Part shown: positions 22,101 to 30,393 of the stretch, in pieces | Layout: each line of letters begins with the position of its first letter | How positions within the stretch are numbered: position 1 is the first letter of the stretch | Assembly (NCBI GenBank): GCA_964415525.1 | Contig: CAYQAS010000006.1 | Location: forward strand, 8,835-72,834 | Origin: CAZPUI01 sp964415525 | GTDB lineage: Bacteria; Acidobacteriota; Holophagae; Holophagales; Holophagaceae | DNA length: 64,000 nucleotides | Reading direction: 5' to 3' | Program-made: the position numbers and the translations under genes | Notes under the pieces: model-generated | Databases searched by the model: none | What the model was told of the DNA's origin: nothing | The model's input: the letters and a program-made list of their open reading frames with translations, nothing else

Positions 22101-24713
22101 ATGAAGCTGCTGCTCATCGCCCTGGGGCGCCTGCTCCTTCGAATCCGCTATCGGATCACCGTGAAGGGGCTGGAGGCCGTCCTGGCGAAAGGGCCGGGGG
22201 GGATCCTCTTCCTCCCCAACCATCCCAGCCTCATGGATCCTGTGATCCTGTTCACGGAACTCTATGGCCGCTTCCATCCCCGGACCTTGGCGGATCGGGA
22301 TCGGGTGGGCTCTCCGATCGTGGCGAAGCTGGCCTCACTCTTTGGCGTGATTCCCATGCGGGATCCGGGGGCCTACGGCGCCGCGGCCCGAGAGGACGTG
22401 GACCATGCCATGGCTGCCTGCGCCGAGTTCCTGGCGGCAGGCCAGAACGTAATGCTCTATCCAGCCGGTCACCTCCAGAAGCAGCGCCTGGAGGAAGTGG
22501 GGGGCAACAGCGCCGTGGACACGCTCCTGGCTTTGGCCCCCGACACGCGGGTGGTGATGGTGCGCACCCGGGGGCTCTGGGGGAGCCGCTTCAGTTGGGC
22601 CGCGGGACGCCGTCCCGAATTGGGCCGGGAGATGAAGCCCGCCCTGTGGCGCGTTCTGGCCAACCTTGTTTTCCTCCTGCCCCGGCGGGAGGTGGTGATC
22701 GAGTGCGTGGAACCCTCGGATTTCCCCCGAAGCGAAGGGCGTGTGGCTCAGAACCGCTTCCTTGAGGACTTTTTCAACCAGGACGCCCCCCCCGCCACCT
22801 ACGTTCCCCTGCATTTCCTCGAAGGCGGTGGCGTGCGCGAACTGCCAGAGCACACTCGGGCTTCCCATCGGGGGGCGGCTGCCGCCTGTCCGGATGACGT
22901 TCGTGAGCGGGTGATGGCCCACCTGCTGGAGGTGACAGGTGTGTCAAAGATCGCCCCGGAAGCCCATCTTGCGAGGGATCTGGGGTTGGACAGCCTTGGG
23001 CGCCTGGAGCTGAGCCTCTGGCTGGAGGAGGAGTTCCGGGTGGAGCCCCCCAGCCCCGAGAACCTGGAAACCGTGTGCGACGTCTGCCTGGCGGCCTCCG
23101 GAGTCTCTCTGGAGGCCCTCAACACCCTTCAGCCCATCGATCCGCGCTGGTTCATTACCTCGCCACTGCCAACCAAGGTTCTCGAGTCCCGCACGGTGCT
23201 GGAGGCCATGGTGAAGCAGGCCCAGCTCGACCCCAAACGCACGATCCTCGCGGACCAGACGTCGGGCATGCGCACCTATGGTGATTTGCTGACCGCCGTC
23301 TGCGTCCTGTCGCCCCTGGTCGCTGCGCTGGAGGGCCGCTACGTGGGCGTCATGCTGCCCGCCAGTGTCGGTGCCACGGTGATCTACTACGCCGTCCTTG
23401 CCAGCGGCAAGATCCCCGTGATGATCAACTGGACCGTGGGCACCCGCAGCCTGCAGCATGGCCTTGAGCTGCTCGATATCCGCCACGTCCTCACAGCCAA
23501 GGCGCTGCTGACCAAGCTGGAAGCTCAGGGGATCGACCTGGGGCCCGCCCGGGAGCGCATGCTGCCCTTGGAGGATCTGCGCGGACGCATCGGGCTCCTC
23601 GACAAGGTGAAGGGCGCCCTGCGCGCCAAATTCGGGCTCGTGGGACTGGCTCGCACCTCCCTTCCGGAGACCGCTGTCGTGCTCTTCACCAGCGGGTCCG
23701 AGAGTTTCCCCAAGGCCGTGCCCCTGACCCATCAGAACCTGCTGGTGAACACCGAGGACACGATTCAGCGTTTCAAGTTCCGACCCACGGACGTGATGAT
23801 CGCCTGTCTGCCGCCCTTTCACAGCATGGGGCTCATGGGCACGGTGGTGGTGCCGACCATCATCGGCATGCGTACGGCCTATCACACGAACCCCACAGAG
23901 GGCGGCGTACTGGCCCGGCTCATCGAGGCCTACCGCTGCACCGTCCTTCCCGGCACGCCCACCTTCCTCGGGGGCATCGTTCGCGCCGCGGCGGATCCTC
24001 AGCTCACCACGCTCCGGGCGGTGATCAGCGGCGCTGAGAAATGCCCCGACAGCCTCTTCGATGTGTTGGCACGGCGCTTCCCGAACCTGATCGTCGTGGA
24101 AGGCTACGGCATCACCGAATGCAGCCCGATCCTCGCCGCGAACCTGGAGGAAGCACCGATGCGCGGCACCATCGGCTACCCGTTGAACCGCGTGTCCCTG
24201 CGCATCGTGCATCCCGAGACCCTCGAGCCCATGCCCAAGGGCGAGAAGGGGCTTCTGTTGGCCCACGGTCCCAGCATCTTCCACGGCTACCTCGGCGCCG
24301 AGGCTCCGGATCCCTTCGTGGAGTTGGACGGCCTCCGCTGGTATCGCACCGGCGATCTCGTGAGGGAGCGGGAGGACGGTGCCCTGGAATTCCAGGGGCG
24401 GCTCAAGCGGTTTGTGAAGCTGGGTGGCGAGATGGTGAGTCTGCCGGCGGTGGAGGAGGCGCTTCAGGCGACATTTCCGGGTGGCGAGGATGGGGCCATC
24501 GTGCTGGCGGTGGAGGCGACTCCCGTGGAGCAGAGCCCGGATCTGGTGCTCTTCACCACCCTGGAGCTCACCCGCGAGGCCGCAAATGCCGCGCTCAAGG
24601 CCGCGGGGCTCAGCCCGCTCCATTACGTGAAAGAAGTGCGGCGCGTCGAGGTCATCCCGTTGCTCGGCACAGGGAAGACGGACTACCGGAGCCTCAAGGC
24701 GCTGCTGGGCTAG
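22101..24713 (+). CDS. Three-domain acyltransferase - acyl carrier protein - acyl-AMP ligase fusion (Aas-like)
   Basis: The protein has 870 residues. Residues 1-225 are a PlsC-type acyltransferase with NHPSLMD (His41, Asp46, the HX4D pair). Residues 262-335 are an acyl/peptidyl carrier domain with DLGLDSLGRLEL, Ser298 being the likely phosphopantetheine site. Residues 360-870 are an AMP-binding ligase: P-loop LFTSGSESFPKAVP (528-541), YGITECSP, the GDLVRE hinge and the catalytic Lys859 in GTGKTDYRSLK. E. coli Aas has the two end domains (acyltransferase and acyl-ACP synthetase) but no embedded ACP. The likely role is to activate free fatty acids, load its own carrier and acylate a lyso-phospholipid at the inner membrane. 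RBS GACGGAGG. Confidence 0.88.
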   Translation: MKLLLIALGRLLLRIRYRITVKGLEAVLAKGPGGILFLPNHPSLMDPVILFTELYGRFHPRTLADRDRVGSPIVAKLASLFGVIPMRDPGAYGAAAREDVDHAMAACAEFLAAGQNVMLYPAGHLQKQRLEEVGGNSAVDTLLALAPDTRVVMVRTRGLWGSRFSWAAGRRPELGREMKPALWRVLANLVFLLPRREVVIECVEPSDFPRSEGRVAQNRFLEDFFNQDAPPATYVPLHFLEGGGVRELPEHTRASHRGAAAACPDDVRERVMAHLLEVTGVSKIAPEAHLARDLGLDSLGRLELSLWLEEEFRVEPPSPENLETVCDVCLAASGVSLEALNTLQPIDPRWFITSPLPTKVLESRTVLEAMVKQAQLDPKRTILADQTSGMRTYGDLLTAVCVLSPLVAALEGRYVGVMLPASVGATVIYYAVLASGKIPVMINWTVGTRSLQHGLELLDIRHVLTAKALLTKLEAQGIDLGPARERMLPLEDLRGRIGLLDKVKGALRAKFGLVGLARTSLPETAVVLFTSGSESFPKAVPLTHQNLLVNTEDTIQRFKFRPTDVMIACLPPFHSMGLMGTVVVPTIIGMRTAYHTNPTEGGVLARLIEAYRCTVLPGTPTFLGGIVRAAADPQLTTLRAVISGAEKCPDSLFDVLARRFPNLIVVEGYGITECSPILAANLEEAPMRGTIGYPLNRVSLRIVHPETLEPMPKGEKGLLLAHGPSIFHGYLGAEAPDPFVELDGLRWYRTGDLVREREDGALEFQGRLKRFVKLGGEMVSLPAVEEALQATFPGGEDGAIVLAVEATPVEQSPDLVLFTTLELTREAANAALKAAGLSPLHYVKEVRRVEVIPLLGTGKTDYRSLKALLG

Positions 24714-24763
24714 GAAGCAATCCGCTTGCCAGCCTGCCGCACTTCGTGGCAGGATCGCCGTTA

Positions 24764-24945
24764 CCGATGGAGGCGCGGTCCCCATCACTAGCTCCTGTGA
24801 GGACGTGCCGTCCGATGACCAAGGGTGAAAGGGGTGGATCGCCGAAGGGTTCGCGGAGCACAGACGCGCACCTTGGCTGCAGGGGCTAAATCCCCTGGGT
24901 TGTCGCACCAGGGCTTGCCCGGTGCGGAGTGCCGGAGGGACAGAC
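24764..24945 (+). promoter_or_regulatory. Lysine riboswitch (L box) aptamer
   Basis: The sequence contains the ordered conserved blocks of the lysine aptamer: GATGGAGGCGCGG at the 5' side, GGGTGAAAGGGG, then ATCGCCGAAG, later CTTGGCTGCAGGGG, GGGTTGTCGCAC and GTGCGGAGTGCCGG at the 3' side. Internal helices are visible, such as CAGGGG-CTAAAT-CCCCTG and GTCGCACC with GGTGCGG. It directly precedes a lysine biosynthesis operon, which fits the known regulation. A weak promoter-like TTGCCA lies at 24726. A short CCTGCC/GGCAGG hairpin (24733-24753) may close the previous transcript. The P1 helix is not clear by eye. Confidence 0.9.
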
Positions 24946-24947
24946 GA

Positions 24948-25002
24948 CCGGGAAAACCCGGCCTTCGGTTCCAGAGCGCTTTTCGGGATCGAGGAGGCCA
25001 GT
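24948..25002 (+). promoter_or_regulatory. Riboswitch expression platform: RBS-sequestering helix
   Basis: GGCCTTC (24960-24966) can pair with GGAGGCC (24993-24999), which contains the GAGGAGG ribosome binding site of the TTG start at 25003. A competing hairpin, CCGGG-AAAA-CCCGG (24948-24961), overlaps the anti-RBS strand by two bases. No T-tract follows, so translational control fits better than transcription termination. This is an inference from base pairing by eye. Confidence 0.6.
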
Positions 25003-26037
25003 TTGAGCACGGTCATCACCCCATCCCCCACTTCCACCCGTCTCGGCGAGACGCTGGTCGATCTGTGCGCCGTGGACACGACGCCGGGTCGGGAAGACGC
25101 GATCCATCCGGTGCTCCTGCCCCTGTTGCAGGAGCTGGGCGCCGACGTGACCCTGCAGCCGGTGGATGCCGGTCGCACCAACGTGCTGGCGCGATGGGGC
25201 AACCCGCGCGTGCTGTTCAGCACTCACCTCGACACCGTGGCGCCGTTCTTTGCCCCGCGTTTCGATGGCGTCGTCGTCTTCGGTCGCGGTGCCTGCGATG
25301 CCAAGGGTCAGGCCCTCGCCCAGCTGGAGGCCATCCGACAGCTCCTGTCCGAAGGCCACACGAACCTCGGTTGGCTGGGGGTGGTGGGTGAGGAGACCGA
25401 CAGCGCCGGTGCCGCCAAGGCCCTGGAGCTGGCCCCTCTGCTGCCGGATTTGCTGATTCTCGTGAACGGCGAACCCACCGAAGGCCGCCTGGGCACGGGA
25501 CAGCGGGGTGTGCTGGTGCTGAAGCTCGCGGTGGAAGGGCGCTCTGCCCACGCCAGCGATCCCAGCAAGGGCCGGAGCGCCGCGTGGCCGCTGATGGACT
25601 GGCTCCAGGCGATCCGCAACGAGCCCATGGCCCGTCATCCCGAGCTCGGTTCCGAAGTCTGGAACCTCGGATTGCTGGAAGCTGGCGAGGCCGTGAACAG
25701 CGTGCCGGCCCATGCCGAGGCGCGGCTCCAGGCCCGAACGGTGCCGGGTACACGGCTGCTGGAGGCGGTTCATGCCGCCTGCCCCGAGCACGGGACCGTG
25801 GAGGTCGTGTTGGATGAATCCTGGGACACCTATCCGCAGCTAGAGGGCTTCGACTACGACGTCCTGCCCTTCGGCAGCGATGCACCGGCGCTGCGGGCGC
25901 TGGTGCCCGACCGCATGGTGGTGCTGGCGGGGCCCGGCACCATCCGCGTCGCGCACACCCTGAACGAACAGATTTCGCTGGATGAGGTCACGGCGGGCGT
26001 CGCGTTGAACGCCCGCCTGGCGAAGCGATTTCTATAA
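25003..26037 (+). CDS. dapE: M20 metallopeptidase: succinyl- or acetyl-diaminopimelate deacylase (DapE-like)
   Basis: The protein has 344 residues from TTG, chosen because GAGGAGG sits 6 nt upstream and the riboswitch ends just before; an in-frame start upstream would lie inside the aptamer. Metal-site motifs of M20 are present: HLDTV, GRGACDAKG, GEETDS and GEPTEG. The dimerisation insert follows (about 170-270). The likely step is deacylation of N-acyl-LL-diaminopimelate in the cytoplasm. The sequence is short for DapE and shares features with LysK/ArgE deacylases, so the exact substrate rests on context (riboswitch, dapA, dapB, dapD). First gene of the lysine operon. Confidence 0.8.
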   Translation: MSTVITPSPTSTRLGETLVDLCAVDTTPGREDAIHPVLLPLLQELGADVTLQPVDAGRTNVLARWGNPRVLFSTHLDTVAPFFAPRFDGVVVFGRGACDAKGQALAQLEAIRQLLSEGHTNLGWLGVVGEETDSAGAAKALELAPLLPDLLILVNGEPTEGRLGTGQRGVLVLKLAVEGRSAHASDPSKGRSAAWPLMDWLQAIRNEPMARHPELGSEVWNLGLLEAGEAVNSVPAHAEARLQARTVPGTRLLEAVHAACPEHGTVEVVLDESWDTYPQLEGFDYDVLPFGSDAPALRALVPDRMVVLAGPGTIRVAHTLNEQISLDEVTAGVALNARLAKRFL

Positions 26038-26053
26038 CCGCCCCTCCTTTTTG

Positions 26054-26081
26054 GGGCGCGGACGAAAATCGTCCCACGCCC
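26054..26081 (+). promoter_or_regulatory. Intra-operon hairpin between dapE-like and lysC
   Basis: GGGCG and GGACGA (26054-26065) pair with TCGTCC and CGCCC (26069-26081) around an AAA loop, with a short internal bulge. No T-tract follows, so it is more likely an mRNA processing or stability element, or a weak attenuator, than a full terminator. Confidence 0.45.
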
Positions 26082-26115
26082 TTCCTGCATCTGGAAAACC
26101 ATCCGGAGATTCGAC

Positions 26116-26169
26116 ATGTTCTGTCTGATTGCAACCCTTGAAACCCTGACGATGGAGGTGAGCCGATGA
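26116..26169 (+). CDS. Putative 17-residue leader peptide overlapping lysC
   Basis: The small frame MFCLIATLETLTMEVSR ends at a TGA that overlaps the lysC ATG by 3 nt (ATGA). It has CCGGAG 8-9 nt upstream. Its last third overlaps the lysC RBS (ATGGAGGTGAG). Translation of it could couple to lysC. It contains no lysine or threonine run, so classic attenuation is unlikely. It may be chance. Confidence 0.3.
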   Translation: MFCLIATLETLTMEVSR

Positions 26170-27548
26170 GCTGCCTGATCATGAAGTTCGGTGGCAGCTC
26201 CCTGGACGGCGCGGAGCGCCTGCGCCAGGTGGCCAACCTCGTGCGCCGCAACCTGGACGGGGCGCCCCTCGTCGTCCTCTCCGCCATGGGCAAGACGACG
26301 GATGCCCTCTTCGCCATGGCCAGGGCCGCCGAGAAGGGCGACCTGGAACAGGCGCTCCTGCGCCACTGGGAGGTGGCCAGCCGACACCGGAAGGTCGCGG
26401 ACGAACTCTTTGAAAACGGCCTGCCGGAGGACCTCGATCGCGCGTTCCAGGAGCTCTTCAATCAGCTGGAACTGCTGCTCAAGGGCGTGGCGATGCTGCG
26501 AGATCTGAGTCCCCGTTCCCTGGATGCCATCGCCTCCGTGGGCGAGCGGCTCAGCACGCACCTCTTCGCGGCCTACCTTGGTTCCCGTCGATCGGACGTG
26601 AGTTGGGTGGATGCTCGCACGGTGCTTCGGACGGACGAGCGATTTGGAGAGGCCCAGCCCAACATGAACGCCCTGCGTCTGCTCGCTCAGGACCATCTGG
26701 CGCCGCTCCTGGCGCCGGGTCGGGTGGTGGTGACCCAGGGCTACATCGGGGGCACCGCCGATGGCATCACAACCACCCTGGGTCGGGGCGGCAGCGACTA
26801 CTCTGCGTCCCTCTTCGGATATGCCCTGCGGGCCTCCGAAGTGCAGATCTGGACCGATGTGGAAGGGGTGCTCACCTGCGATCCGCGCATCGTGCCCGGC
26901 GCCCAGCCCATCGCCGAATTGAGCTTCATGGAGGCGGCGGAGCTGGCGGCGTTCGGTGCCAAGGTCCTGCACCCTGCGACCATCCAGCCGGCGGTGGAGG
27001 CGGGCATTCCCGTTACGGTACGTCACACCCAGCGACCGGATGGCTGCTTCAGCACCATCACGGAGCACGTGGTGACCGGTCGCGCTGTGACCGCCCTGGC
27101 GACCCGTGGGCCGGTCACCGTCCTCACCGTGACGTCCTCACGCATGCTTGCCCAGAGCGGCTTCCTGGCCCGCCTCTTCGAGGTGTTCCGTCGCCATCGG
27201 GTGAGCGTCGACCTCATCGCCACCGCCGAGGTCTCCGTTTCCATGACCGTCGAGCCGGATGCGCCCCTGGCGGATCTCGTGACCGATCTCAGCGATTTCG
27301 CGAATGTTGAATCCGCCGAAGGCAAGGCCATCGTGGCGGTGGTGGGCGAGCGCCTGCGTCAGACGCCCGGCGTCTGCAGTCGCGTCTTCACAGCCCTGGA
27401 AGACATCAACGTCGAGATGATCAGCATGGGCGCCAACGAGGTGAACCTGAGCCTGGTGCTGGCCGCCGCGGATGCCCCGGAGGCCCTGCGTCGGCTGCAC
27501 CGCGCCCTCATCGAGGAGGCGCCCTTCGCGCCGGAGGTGTCCGAATGA
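26166..27548 (+). CDS. lysC: Aspartokinase
   Basis: The protein has 460 residues. Kinase domain residues 1-300 contain KFGGSS (7-12), SVGERLST, and GRGGSDYSA for substrate and ATP binding. Two ACT domains follow (about 315-460; LTVTSSRMLAQSGFLARLF and later NVEMISMGANEVNLSLVL), which bind lysine and/or threonine for feedback inhibition in this class. It phosphorylates aspartate as the first committed step of the pathway. The length and insert fit the monofunctional lysine-sensitive (class III) type. The stop overlaps dapB by 4 bp. Confidence 0.95.
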   Translation: MSCLIMKFGGSSLDGAERLRQVANLVRRNLDGAPLVVLSAMGKTTDALFAMARAAEKGDLEQALLRHWEVASRHRKVADELFENGLPEDLDRAFQELFNQLELLLKGVAMLRDLSPRSLDAIASVGERLSTHLFAAYLGSRRSDVSWVDARTVLRTDERFGEAQPNMNALRLLAQDHLAPLLAPGRVVVTQGYIGGTADGITTTLGRGGSDYSASLFGYALRASEVQIWTDVEGVLTCDPRIVPGAQPIAELSFMEAAELAAFGAKVLHPATIQPAVEAGIPVTVRHTQRPDGCFSTITEHVVTGRAVTALATRGPVTVLTVTSSRMLAQSGFLARLFEVFRRHRVSVDLIATAEVSVSMTVEPDAPLADLVTDLSDFANVESAEGKAIVAVVGERLRQTPGVCSRVFTALEDINVEMISMGANEVNLSLVLAAADAPEALRRLHRALIEEAPFAPEVSE

Positions 27549-28267
27549 GGCTGGGACTCTTCGGTACCGGTCGCCTCGGCAGTGCCATCGCCGATGCGGC
27601 CCGGGAGGCTTCCAACGTGGATCTCGCATGGCAGGTGGACCTTCAGGCGCCGCCCGACACGGCGGTGGATGTGGCCATCGACGCCACCGTGGCGGAAGCG
27701 GTGTCGCGGCGGGTGGATTGGGCGGTGGAGCATGGCGTGGACCTTGTCATCGGGACCACCGGATGGACGCTTCCCGATCTGGAGGCAAGCATCGACGGCC
27801 GTATCGGCGTGCTCGTCAGTCCCAACTTTTCGCTCACCGTGGCCCTGATGGCCCGCTTCTCCCGCATCCTCGGTGCCTATGCGTCGGTGGATGCTGATCG
27901 CGACCCTTACGTGCTGGATCACCACCATCGGCTCAAGGCGGACGCTCCCTCCGGGACCGCCCTTCGTCTGGCGCAGTCGGTGCTGACAGGATGCCCCCGC
28001 AAGTCTGGCTGGTCCGTGGGAGGTCACGCTCCGGAGCAGCTCAACGTCGCCGTGCTGAGGGCGGGCAGCGAATTCGGTCGTCACACCGTGGGTTTTGATG
28101 CGCCCTTCGAGACCTTCGAGATCACCCACCACGCCCGTTCCCGTCGCGTCTTTGCCGAGGGTGCTCTGGCTGCCGCCCGGTTCCTGAAGGGCCGCAAGGG
28201 CCTCTTCACCATGGACGATCTTGCCGCCGACCTTCTGGATCCGCTCTTTCAACAGGTGCTGTCATGA
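27545..28267 (+). CDS. dapB: 4-hydroxy-tetrahydrodipicolinate reductase
   Basis: The protein has 240 residues, a little shorter than the E. coli enzyme (273). The N-terminal Rossmann motif is GTGRLG (7-12). The signature DHHHRLKADAPSGTA (125-139) holds the catalytic His/Lys set and substrate-binding SGT. The loop after the first strands is shortened (residues 28-45), so the NAD(P)H-binding acidic/basic loop differs from E. coli. It overlaps lysC and dapA by 4 bp each, so the three are coupled. Confidence 0.93.
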   Translation: MRLGLFGTGRLGSAIADAAREASNVDLAWQVDLQAPPDTAVDVAIDATVAEAVSRRVDWAVEHGVDLVIGTTGWTLPDLEASIDGRIGVLVSPNFSLTVALMARFSRILGAYASVDADRDPYVLDHHHRLKADAPSGTALRLAQSVLTGCPRKSGWSVGGHAPEQLNVAVLRAGSEFGRHTVGFDAPFETFEITHHARSRRVFAEGALAAARFLKGRKGLFTMDDLAADLLDPLFQQVLS

Positions 28268-29160
28268 CCGCTGACTTCTCCGGGCTCTCTGTCGCCCTCG
28301 CCACGCCCTTCACGCCCTCGGGTGATGTGGATCTCCATGCCTTCCGTCGCCTCGTGCGCTACGTCGGAGAAGGCGGGGCGGATACGCTCGTGGTTCTCGG
28401 CAGCACGGGTGAAGCGGCCACCATTCTCGATGACGAGCGGGATGCGCTCATCTCCGCCTGTCTCGAGGAAGCCGGAGGCCGCACGGTCGTCGTCGGCACG
28501 GGCCACAACGCCACGCGCCAGGCGGCCGCCATGACCCGCCGCGCGCAGCAGCTTGGGGCCCAGGGTGCGCTGGTGGTGACGCCCTACTACAACAAGCCCA
28601 CGCCTTCGGGCCTCGTGGCGCACTACGCATCCGTGGCGGAAGCCGCCCCGGGGATGCCCCTCATCGCCTACAACGTGCCAGGGCGCACGGGCCTGAACCT
28701 CACGCCTGCCGCGCTGCAGCGCCTCTGGGAGAACCCGCAGGTGGTGGCGGTGAAGGAATCCAGCGGCAACCTCCGCCAGATGGAGGACATCGCGCGGCAT
28801 CTGCCCGACGGCAAGCTCCTGCTCTGTGGGGACGACGACCTCACGCTGCCCGCCATCGCGGCGGGCGCCAGCGGCCTCGTGAGCGTGATGGGCAACGTGG
28901 TGCCCGCCGAGACCAAGGCCTTCGTGGAAGCCGCCCGCCGGGGCGACTACGCCTCGGCGCGTGCCTGGCAGGCTCGTCTGCTCCCGCTCATTGAGGCGCT
29001 CTTCGTGGAGAGCAATCCGATCCCCCTCAAGGCAGGTCTCTCCCTGCTCGGCCTCGCGGGGGATGTCCTGCGCCTGCCCCTCACCACGCCGGAAGCCACC
29101 ACGCGCGCCAAGGTGGAATCGGGGCTGGCTCTGGCCCAGGGTCGCGAGGTGTGCGCATGA
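28264..29160 (+). CDS. dapA: 4-hydroxy-tetrahydrodipicolinate synthase
   Basis: The protein has 298 residues, full length. The TIM-barrel class I aldolase carries GSTGE (46-50) for the pyruvate pocket, Tyr136 in AYNVPGRTG, and Schiff-base Lys164 in VAVKESSGN. It condenses pyruvate with aspartate semialdehyde. Its start and stop overlap dapB and dapD by 4 bp each. Confidence 0.96.
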   Translation: MTADFSGLSVALATPFTPSGDVDLHAFRRLVRYVGEGGADTLVVLGSTGEAATILDDERDALISACLEEAGGRTVVVGTGHNATRQAAAMTRRAQQLGAQGALVVTPYYNKPTPSGLVAHYASVAEAAPGMPLIAYNVPGRTGLNLTPAALQRLWENPQVVAVKESSGNLRQMEDIARHLPDGKLLLCGDDDLTLPAIAAGASGLVSVMGNVVPAETKAFVEAARRGDYASARAWQARLLPLIEALFVESNPIPLKAGLSLLGLAGDVLRLPLTTPEATTRAKVESGLALAQGREVCA

Positions 29161-30044
29161 ACCTTCAGACTTTCTTCGATCGTGAGCTGGACGTGATCGC
29201 CGCGGATCCCGCCTGCCCCGAAGCCCATGCCGAGCTGCTGGTGGCCCTGGAAGCGGGCGAGATCCGCGCGGCAGAGCCGGTGGGCGGGCCTCATGGCCAG
29301 GCCTTGCGTGGCCGTGAGGCGGGGGTGGAAGGGGGGACATCGCTTGCGCCGCAAGCAGGCGGTCCCCCCTTTCAGGCGGTGGTCTGGCGGGTGAACGCCT
29401 GGGTGAAGCGCGGCATCCTCGCAGGGTTCCGCATCAGCGCCGTGGCGCCGCAGCCCGGCGGCTTCTTCGACAAGACGGCCTATCCGGCGCGGCGCTTCGC
29501 TCTGGAGGATGGGGTGCGGGTCGTGCCCGGTGGGACCTCCGTCCGTCGCGGCGCCTTCATCGCCCGGGGCGCAGTGCTCATGCCACCGGCCTACGTGAAT
29601 GTCGGCGCCTACGTGGGTGAAGGCACGATGGTGGATAGCCATGCCCTGGTGGGAAGTTGTGCGCAGATCGGCGCCCGGGTGCACCTCAGTGCAGCGGCCC
29701 AGATTGGCGGGGTGCTGGAGCCCGCGGGGGCCCGCCCGGTGATTGTGGAAGACGAAGCCTTCGTGGGCGGCCTCGTGGGGGTCTTCGAGGGCGTGCGCAT
29801 CGGTCGGCGCGCTGTGCTCGCCAGCGGTGTCGTGCTGAACGGCTCCACGGTGATCCACGACCTCGTCCAGGGCCGCACCTGGCAGGGTGAAGTTCCGGCA
29901 GGTGCGGTGGTGGTGCCTGGCAGTCGCCCCGCAAAAGGCGCCTACGCCGAAGCGCAGGGGATCCACCTCGCCACCCCAGTGATCGTGAAATACCGCGACG
30001 ACCGCACCGACGCTGCCACGGCGCTGGAAACGGCGCTGCGCTAG
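29157..30044 (+). CDS. dapD: Tetrahydrodipicolinate N-acyltransferase (DapD) with repeat-derived insertion
   Basis: The protein has 295 residues from the ATG overlapping the dapA stop. The N-terminal helices lead to GEIRAAEPVG; WRVNAWVKRGILAGFRI then resumes the family pattern. Between them lie about 30 extra residues (near 47-76, including LAPQAGGPPF) that are encoded by a palindromic repeat. The left-handed beta-helix (about 120-260) shows hexapeptide repeats, and the active-site region includes YVGEGTMVDSHALVGSCAQIG. It transfers a succinyl (or acetyl) group to the cyclic intermediate. Succinyl is more usual for this type. The E. coli protein is 274 residues, so the surplus matches the insertion. 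Confidence 0.92.
   Translation: MNLQTFFDRELDVIAADPACPEAHAELLVALEAGEIRAAEPVGGPHGQALRGREAGVEGGTSLAPQAGGPPFQAVVWRVNAWVKRGILAGFRISAVAPQPGGFFDKTAYPARRFALEDGVRVVPGGTSVRRGAFIARGAVLMPPAYVNVGAYVGEGTMVDSHALVGSCAQIGARVHLSAAAQIGGVLEPAGARPVIVEDEAFVGGLVGVFEGVRIGRRAVLASGVVLNGSTVIHDLVQGRTWQGEVPAGAVVVPGSRPAKGAYAEAQGIHLATPVIVKYRDDRTDAATALETALR
29329..29371. repeat. Palindromic element inside dapD, copy A
   Basis: Outer arms AAGGGGGGAC (29329-29338) and GTCCCCCCTT (29362-29371) are perfectly complementary. Inner arms GCTTGC (29342-29347) and GCAAGC (29351-29356) flank a 3-nt loop. The 16-nt core AGCAGGCGGTCCCCCC (29354-29369) recurs exactly in uvrC. The insertion keeps the reading frame. Confidence 0.85.
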
Positions 30045-30393
30045 ACCTTACGACCTTTCGGGCGATGCTTTCTCTGCATCCCCTCCATCCCTGCCATGAA
30101 CGAGGCGGACCGTCCGGTCGCTCAGCGCCCTCTGCGTCCCCCTCGCACACCCCACGTGGTGGGCAAGCAAAGCCCGCCCACCGCGTCTGTTCTGATCTGC
30201 TTTTCCTGGTTTCGGATGGTTCCAGGCGACCCCCGACACACGAATTCAAGGGACGCTCTTGGCGCTCTGGATTCATCGGGCGGGTATCTGGAAACGAAGG
30301 CCTTGATCAACAGGGATGAAGGGGATGAAGGGGATAAAGACGAGTCAACCGTTATCCATTGGATCCCGAACCCGACCCTTTCTGGACTTCACG
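30045..30393. repeat. Non-coding gap with inverted and tandem repeats
   Basis: No credible gene is seen in this 349-bp gap. ATCCCCTCCATCCCTG (30078-30093) recurs inverted at 30311-30326 as CAGGGATGAAGGGGAT (15 of 16 matches), and the second end continues as a tandem GGGATGAAG array to 30335. An internal hairpin, GGTGGGC with GCCCACC, lies near 30160-30200. This could be a decayed miniature element or a dispersed intergenic repeat. The aminotransferase promoter must lie in or after it. Confidence 0.55.

Noticed and set aside
22944..25223. Open frame of 759 codons on the minus strand over the acyl ligase fusion and the riboswitch
   Set aside because: Antisense shadow; it runs through the lysine riboswitch and the translation has no domain motifs.
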